This document shows, one piece after another, positions 60,586-64,000 of a stretch of DNA of 64,000 nt. Below the pieces are notes generated by a model. That model was not told where the DNA came from. It was given only the letters and a program-made list of their open reading frames with translations, and made no database searches. Source of the DNA: Microcaldota archaeon (lineage in GTDB: Archaea; Micrarchaeota; Micrarchaeia; Anstonellales; Anstonellaceae); contig JAOAJF010000001.1 of the NCBI GenBank assembly GCA_026414325.1, positions 76,824 to 140,823 on the forward strand. Direction: 5' to 3'. Made by a program: the position numbers and the translations under genes. The stretch's first letter is position 1. Each line of letters begins with the position of its first letter.

Positions 60586-60876
60586 ATGGCAATTGTTATA
60601 AAACCAACATTTAGAATAGAAAATATCGTTGCTTCAGCAGATTTAAATTTAGAATTAGATCTTTATTCTATCTCTTTTAAGGTTTATGATGTAGAATATG
60701 AACCAGAGCAATTTCCAGGAGCAATCTTTAAACTCAAAGAGCCAAAATCTTCCCTACTATTGTTTAAAAATGGAAAAATAATTTGCACTGGCTGTAAATC
60801 AGAAAAAGAAGTAGAACTAGCTCTAAAAAAGACAGCTCAAATTCTAAAACCCTTTGCTTCCAAGAAGGAGGACTAA
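60586..60876 (+). CDS. Single-repeat TATA-binding protein
   Basis: 96 residues, half a normal archaeal TBP (about 180-200). It has one complete saddle repeat: R-I-E-N-I-V-A-S-A-D-L near residue 10, Y-E-P-E-Q-F-P-G near 38, L-K-E-P-K-S-S-L-L-L-F near 50, and I-C-T-G-C-K-S-E near 66. The two Phe that wedge into DNA in TBP are kept, at 43 and 60, with the normal 17-residue spacing. No second repeat follows; the next gene begins immediately. A homodimer could rebuild the two-repeat saddle. A full TBP might exist elsewhere in the genome. AAGGGTG precedes the ATG. Confidence 0.85.
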   Translation: MAIVIKPTFRIENIVASADLNLELDLYSISFKVYDVEYEPEQFPGAIFKLKEPKSSLLLFKNGKIICTGCKSEKEVELALKKTAQILKPFASKKED

Positions 60877-60877
60877 A

Positions 60878-61510
60878 ATGCCAAATCCTTTATTATTAGA
60901 TTTTGTTGGACTTACCCTAGCTATACTTTTTGGTTTAATTGTTTTGATTTTTGGCTCAACTAATTTCTTCATAATTTTTCTAATTTTTTTAGTCTTGTCA
61001 GTAGCTGTAACCAGATATGGCTCTAAAAAAAAGAGAGAAAATGCTTTGTATGAGCATGAGAGAAGTTGGGAAAATGTTCTTTCAAACGGCTTAGTTCCAA
61101 CCTCTATTGTGTTTTTACCTTACTTTGGGCTAAATCCAATAGGTGCTTATATTGGTTCAGTTGCAGCAATAACTGCTGATAAATTTGCCTCAGAACTTGG
61201 TGTATTGGGCCCTCCTCCAATAGACCTAGCAACTTTAAAAAAGGCGAGGAACGGTCAGAGTGGCTGTATTTCTTCTTTTGGAACATTTATGTCTTTTGTA
61301 GGAGCTTTAATTATAGGCTTATTTGCACATTTTTTATTTTTTGATTTAATTGGGCCTTGGAAGATTTTCACCATAGCTTTTATTGGTTTGTTTGGTTCTT
61401 TGGCTGATTCCCTAGCAGGAGTTTTAGAAGAGAAAGGAATAGGAAATAAGTCTACTTCTAATTTGGTCTGCTCTTTGGTTGGAGCAATCTTAGGTTTAGC
61501 TTTTATATAA
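60878..61510 (+). CDS. DUF92-family membrane protein
   Basis: 210 residues and about five or six TM helices. T-A/T-D-K-F-A-S-E-L-G near residue 100 and R-N-G-Q-S-G-C-I-S-S-F-G-T near 120, then G-S-L-A-D-S-L-A-G near 180, are the DUF92/TIGR00297 marks; the family includes plant phytyl phosphate kinase and may phosphorylate or transfer polyprenol. ATG 60878 follows GGAGGA. It overlaps nothing and starts one base after the TBP-like gene's stop, so the two may be co-transcribed. Confidence 0.85.
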   Translation: MPNPLLLDFVGLTLAILFGLIVLIFGSTNFFIIFLIFLVLSVAVTRYGSKKKRENALYEHERSWENVLSNGLVPTSIVFLPYFGLNPIGAYIGSVAAITADKFASELGVLGPPPIDLATLKKARNGQSGCISSFGTFMSFVGALIIGLFAHFLFFDLIGPWKIFTIAFIGLFGSLADSLAGVLEEKGIGNKSTSNLVCSLVGAILGLAFI

Positions 61511-61573
61511 TTTTTATTTAAAATTAATCAATTTTAAAAAAACATTTTTATATTTTAGTGTTTTTATTGTTCT

Positions 61574-62893
61574 ATGTATTTTCAAGAAAAAAATAAAGAA
61601 AAACAAGTTGTAACTCCAGGCCCTTACATCCCATCTATCTCAGGGGAAGCATTTGATAACTTTAAGAAAGAATCAGAAATATATAAGGGTTCAAATCTTA
61701 ATCTTTCGCTTACACAAATTCAGAATTGGGTAAATCTGATTTATTCTTCTGCTGATCTTCTAAATACTTATAGTCTTCTAAATACTTATAGTCTTGATAA
61801 ATTATATAATTTTCCTATTGGCAGCGCTGAACTTGTATTAAAATGGTTTTCAAGTAAAAATTATCTACCAGGTCTAGTTTTTTTTTCAAATTTTGTTGGT
61901 GTAATAAGAAATGAGAATGATTTATCCAAGTTAGCTGATATATATGGGAAATTAGTACGGGAAGAGTTAGGTTTCATTTTATCATCCATTTTAAAAAATG
62001 AGCAAAACTTTTTACAAGAAAAATTTTTACAAGAAAAAAATAAGCTAATTGATACATTCTTAAAGTATGGGTATATTAGTAGAAAAGATACTCAACATTT
62101 TAATAAGATAAAAGAAGAATTAGAAAGATCGACACCCAATTTAAAATTTTTAATTACTGAAAACGCAATCATTCTTCCTCTACCGAAACTTTCTAATAAT
62201 CAAGTTACTGAGTCATTAACTATCGAATTGGATCTATCTAAAGAAACTGATATCAATTCTTTTATAAATCTAATAAAATCTTATAACGAGGTTAAGATCG
62301 TATTTGCGGGTTTTTCACAGGATGAGGAGAAGAACCTGGTTGGTATATTCACTAATAAGTTAAAATCATCAAATTTCTATCGTTCGGAATATACCCCATC
62401 TTCTCATGAGCTTATTATAAAATTTAAAAATGAAAAGGAAAGTTCAAATTCTGCAATAATAACAATAAAAGAGAAAATCCCACTTGACGCAATTGTTCAC
62501 AAAAAACAAGAAGACACTTCTGATAAAAATGTTGATAAAGAAAAACCCCAGAGTGCTATCGCTGGGGAATCTAAAGAAAATAAACAAAAAGAACAACCAA
62601 AAATAGAGAAAAAAGAACAACCAACAGTGAAAAAAGAAGAGAAAAAAGAACAACCAACAGTGAAAAAAGAAGAGAAAAAAGAAGAATTGCCTGATACTTA
62701 TGAAGAGCTTAAAACGAAAATTCTATCAAAAATAGAAAATGAATCCATCTCATTTTCTTATGATGATTTAAAGAAGTCGCTCCTTAATTGGGGCATTTAT
62801 AGTGATTTCATAATTTTTCTAAATAAAAATGGGATCAAATACGAAATAAATAAAGAAAATGGTACAATTATTTTTTTCAAAAACAAAAAATAA
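61574..62893 (+). CDS. Repeat-containing accessory protein, unknown
   Basis: 439 residues, no family recognised. An N-terminal helical part (about 1-190) is followed by a mixed domain (about 195-315), then a Lys/Glu/Gln low-complexity linker (about 320-375), and a short C-terminal domain (L-P-D-T-Y-E-E-L to the end). Three perfect in-frame tandem duplications lie within it. Codon usage (TCG, CGA/CGT, ATC, GCG, CTT) is by eye less extreme than in flanking genes. Together with the gene that follows, it looks like a recent acquisition. A TATA-like stretch (tttttatatttta, 61545-61557) precedes the ATG. Confidence 0.7.
   Translation: MYFQEKNKEKQVVTPGPYIPSISGEAFDNFKKESEIYKGSNLNLSLTQIQNWVNLIYSSADLLNTYSLLNTYSLDKLYNFPIGSAELVLKWFSSKNYLPGLVFFSNFVGVIRNENDLSKLADIYGKLVREELGFILSSILKNEQNFLQEKFLQEKNKLIDTFLKYGYISRKDTQHFNKIKEELERSTPNLKFLITENAIILPLPKLSNNQVTESLTIELDLSKETDINSFINLIKSYNEVKIVFAGFSQDEEKNLVGIFTNKLKSSNFYRSEYTPSSHELIIKFKNEKESSNSAIITIKEKIPLDAIVHKKQEDTSDKNVDKEKPQSAIAGESKENKQKEQPKIEKKEQPTVKKEEKKEQPTVKKEEKKEELPDTYEELKTKILSKIENESISFSYDDLKKSLLNWGIYSDFIIFLNKNGIKYEINKENGTIIFFKNKK
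61757..61792 (+). repeat. 18-bp perfect tandem duplication
   Basis: Two exact copies (61757-61774 and 61775-61792) of CTTCTAAATACTTATAGT, encoding L-L-N-T-Y-S twice inside the gene at 61574-62893. Confidence 0.95.
62009..62038 (+). repeat. 15-bp perfect tandem duplication
   Basis: Two exact copies (62009-62023 and 62024-62038) of TTTTTACAAGAAAAA, giving F-L-Q-E-K twice in the same gene. Confidence 0.95.
62615..62680 (+). repeat. 33-bp perfect tandem duplication
   Basis: Two exact 33-bp copies (62615-62647 and 62648-62680) coding for an 11-residue K/E/Q/P/T/V unit in the low-complexity linker of the same gene; a shorter related copy precedes them. Confidence 0.95.
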
Positions 62894-62911
62894 TAACTAG
62901 AAGGTGAAATA

Positions 62912-64000
62912 ATGAGGTTTACATATGAAGATAGTTCGCAAAGTTTTTTTAATAATTTTCCATATACTAACGCTGCTTTAGCTAAGAAAGAAGAGTTATT
63001 AAAAGAACCATTTAAAGATTTTTTTTCTACTTATTTTTCCCCGAGTTCTATAGGACTTTCTGAGCTTTCATATAAAAATATAAAAAATATTATAAAAAAT
63101 ATAGACACTATTTTTAATGCTTTTCTTTCAAATCCTAATTTAGATAATTTTTTATTTACTATCCTAGCCTCAAAAATAGAAGAAAGCAAGCAGAAATTCG
63201 CAGATTTAGTAAAGAATCTTTCCAGTCTTTCCAGAAAAGATTTTATTCCAGCTATTTCCAGATCTTCTGCTCAAACCGCATCTGCTATCTCTTATCAAAG
63301 GATAAATCCGGAAAGTGAAATCTTTGATGGTAATGCTCTAAGAAATGATGCAGATGCTATTGCAATTTTAAATTTTGCTGACCTGAATGCAACCGTCAAT
63401 ATATTCAATAGTTTACATAAAAAAGTAGATCCAAATAAATTAGATGAATTAACACATAGTCTTTTACATTTATCTTCAGGAAATATACGTTTAACTATTT
63501 ATAACAATGGTTTTATCTATTTTTGTGAAGAAGAAATAAAAAACTTAATTGAACAATTTTCAAAAGCAAACTTTTCAAATAATACTATGATGTTAACTTT
63601 ATTTAACATCACAATCAACAAGGCAAAAATGCTCTATAATCAATTCGGTCCAGAGAAGGCAAAAGAATATTTAAATTATTGTTCCAACGAGATATTACGT
63701 ATTAACAATCCACTTAATGCTGCAAGAAAGCTTACAATTGGTCCTACAGCACCTGGCGAAATTACCGTTCGAAAACCAATAAACTTGGTCGAAGATATAA
63801 TTTATTCTACTAACCCAACTTACACTTTTTTTGGTATGGACCTATCTCCATGGGCTTCTATTTATCTTGATCGTAGAACAGAACAAAAGTATCCTACAAG
63901 AAATGTATTCTATCAAGAACAAGGTGATCTAAAATATACTCTATATAATTTAGCTAATTTTTATGAGTATGGGGGTGGAATTACTGGCCCCTATCTATCC
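62912..64000 (+). CDS. Large accessory protein, unknown, C-terminus outside the window
   Basis: 363 codons are open without a stop to the window's end. AAGGTGAAAT (62900-62909) precedes ATG 62912, and the gap to the previous gene is 18 bp, so the two genes form one unit. The N-terminal part is helical (I-K-N-I-I-K-N-I-D near residue 55); later come S-A-Q-T-A-S-A-I-S near 128, G-P-T-A-P-G-E near 278 and F-F-G-M-D-L-S-P-W-A-S near 308. I recognise no family. Codon usage includes TCG, CCG, ACC and CGT, unlike most neighbours. Confidence 0.7.
   Translation, partial: MRFTYEDSSQSFFNNFPYTNAALAKKEELLKEPFKDFFSTYFSPSSIGLSELSYKNIKNIIKNIDTIFNAFLSNPNLDNFLFTILASKIEESKQKFADLVKNLSSLSRKDFIPAISRSSAQTASAISYQRINPESEIFDGNALRNDADAIAILNFADLNATVNIFNSLHKKVDPNKLDELTHSLLHLSSGNIRLTIYNNGFIYFCEEEIKNLIEQFSKANFSNNTMMLTLFNITINKAKMLYNQFGPEKAKEYLNYCSNEILRINNPLNAARKLTIGPTAPGEITVRKPINLVEDIIYSTNPTYTFFGMDLSPWASIYLDRRTEQKYPTRNVFYQEQGDLKYTLYNLANFYEYGGGITGPYLS

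Overview
The window is roughly 30 % G+C by eye, gene-dense, and archaeal. It encodes two Orc1/Cdc6 proteins, DnaG, PriS/PriL, TFB, the RNA polymerase stalk (RpoE/RpoF), ribosomal proteins S26e and L21e, archaeal SepF, a UbiA-family enzyme of the archaeal lipid type, a split GMP synthetase, class III prepilin signal sequences, an archaeal SRP RNA and an intron-bearing tRNA-Leu. Small compact genes, odd minimal versions of information-processing proteins and many short membrane proteins suggest a DPANN-type archaeon. This is an inference; I cannot name the lineage. Start regions show TATA-like boxes about 26 nt upstream of leaderless starts and, for many genes, a GGTGA or GGAGGT Shine-Dalgarno motif. 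Several TTG and GTG starts are supported by such motifs.

Layout. 0-7.9 kb: a partial regulator-like gene, pyrG, a coiled-coil protein and three small membrane proteins that look like a reduced VirB2/VirB6-type set, then a DNase IV-like enzyme, the first cdc6, a thioredoxin-fold protein and an MBL hydrolase. 8-12.4 kb: rpoE, a cysteine-less Spt4-like protein, S26e, a DUF1805 protein, an HD hydrolase, the second cdc6, sepF and a second regulator-like gene. 12.5-18.7 kb: small protein plus methyltransferase, trmJ, an HemK-like gene, tsaC/sua5, SRP RNA, three tandem Yip1-family genes, tRNA-Ser(GCU) and an MGMT-like protein. 18.7-22.7 kb: an MBL protein, a stand-alone NFACT-R protein, a PIN protein and the membrane pyrophosphatase. 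22.7-29.2 kb: a type IV pilus locus (ATPase, two platform proteins, four pilin-like proteins) interrupted by a divergent PH-domain gene. 29.2-38.7 kb: trm5, leuS, nnrD, tRNA-Leu(CAA), rpiA, a flavodoxin-fold gene, a candidate structured RNA, dnaG, tRNA-Val(GAC) and tfb. 38.8-49.7 kb: priL-priS, dCMP deaminase, guaAb and guaAa separated by a frameshifted gene, an AbiEii-like protein, a double LOG protein, pyrF and pyrE. 49.8-61.5 kb: transporters, a glycosyltransferase, an agmatinase-like protein, UbiA, purC-purE, the L21e-rpoF-DUF655-ksgA operon, a single-repeat TBP and a DUF92 protein. 61.6-64 kb: two large unrecognised genes with different codon usage and fresh tandem duplications; the last runs off the window.

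Together the genes cover nucleotide synthesis (PyrE/F/G, PurC/E, GuaA, dCMP deaminase), replication initiation and priming, the basal transcription apparatus, tRNA and rRNA modification, a surface pilus, and membrane energetics. The most unusual items are the half-length TBP, the Spt4-like protein without its zinc ribbon, a GC-rich pseudoknot-like RNA candidate with a well-placed TATA box, and the compositionally distinct right-hand end.
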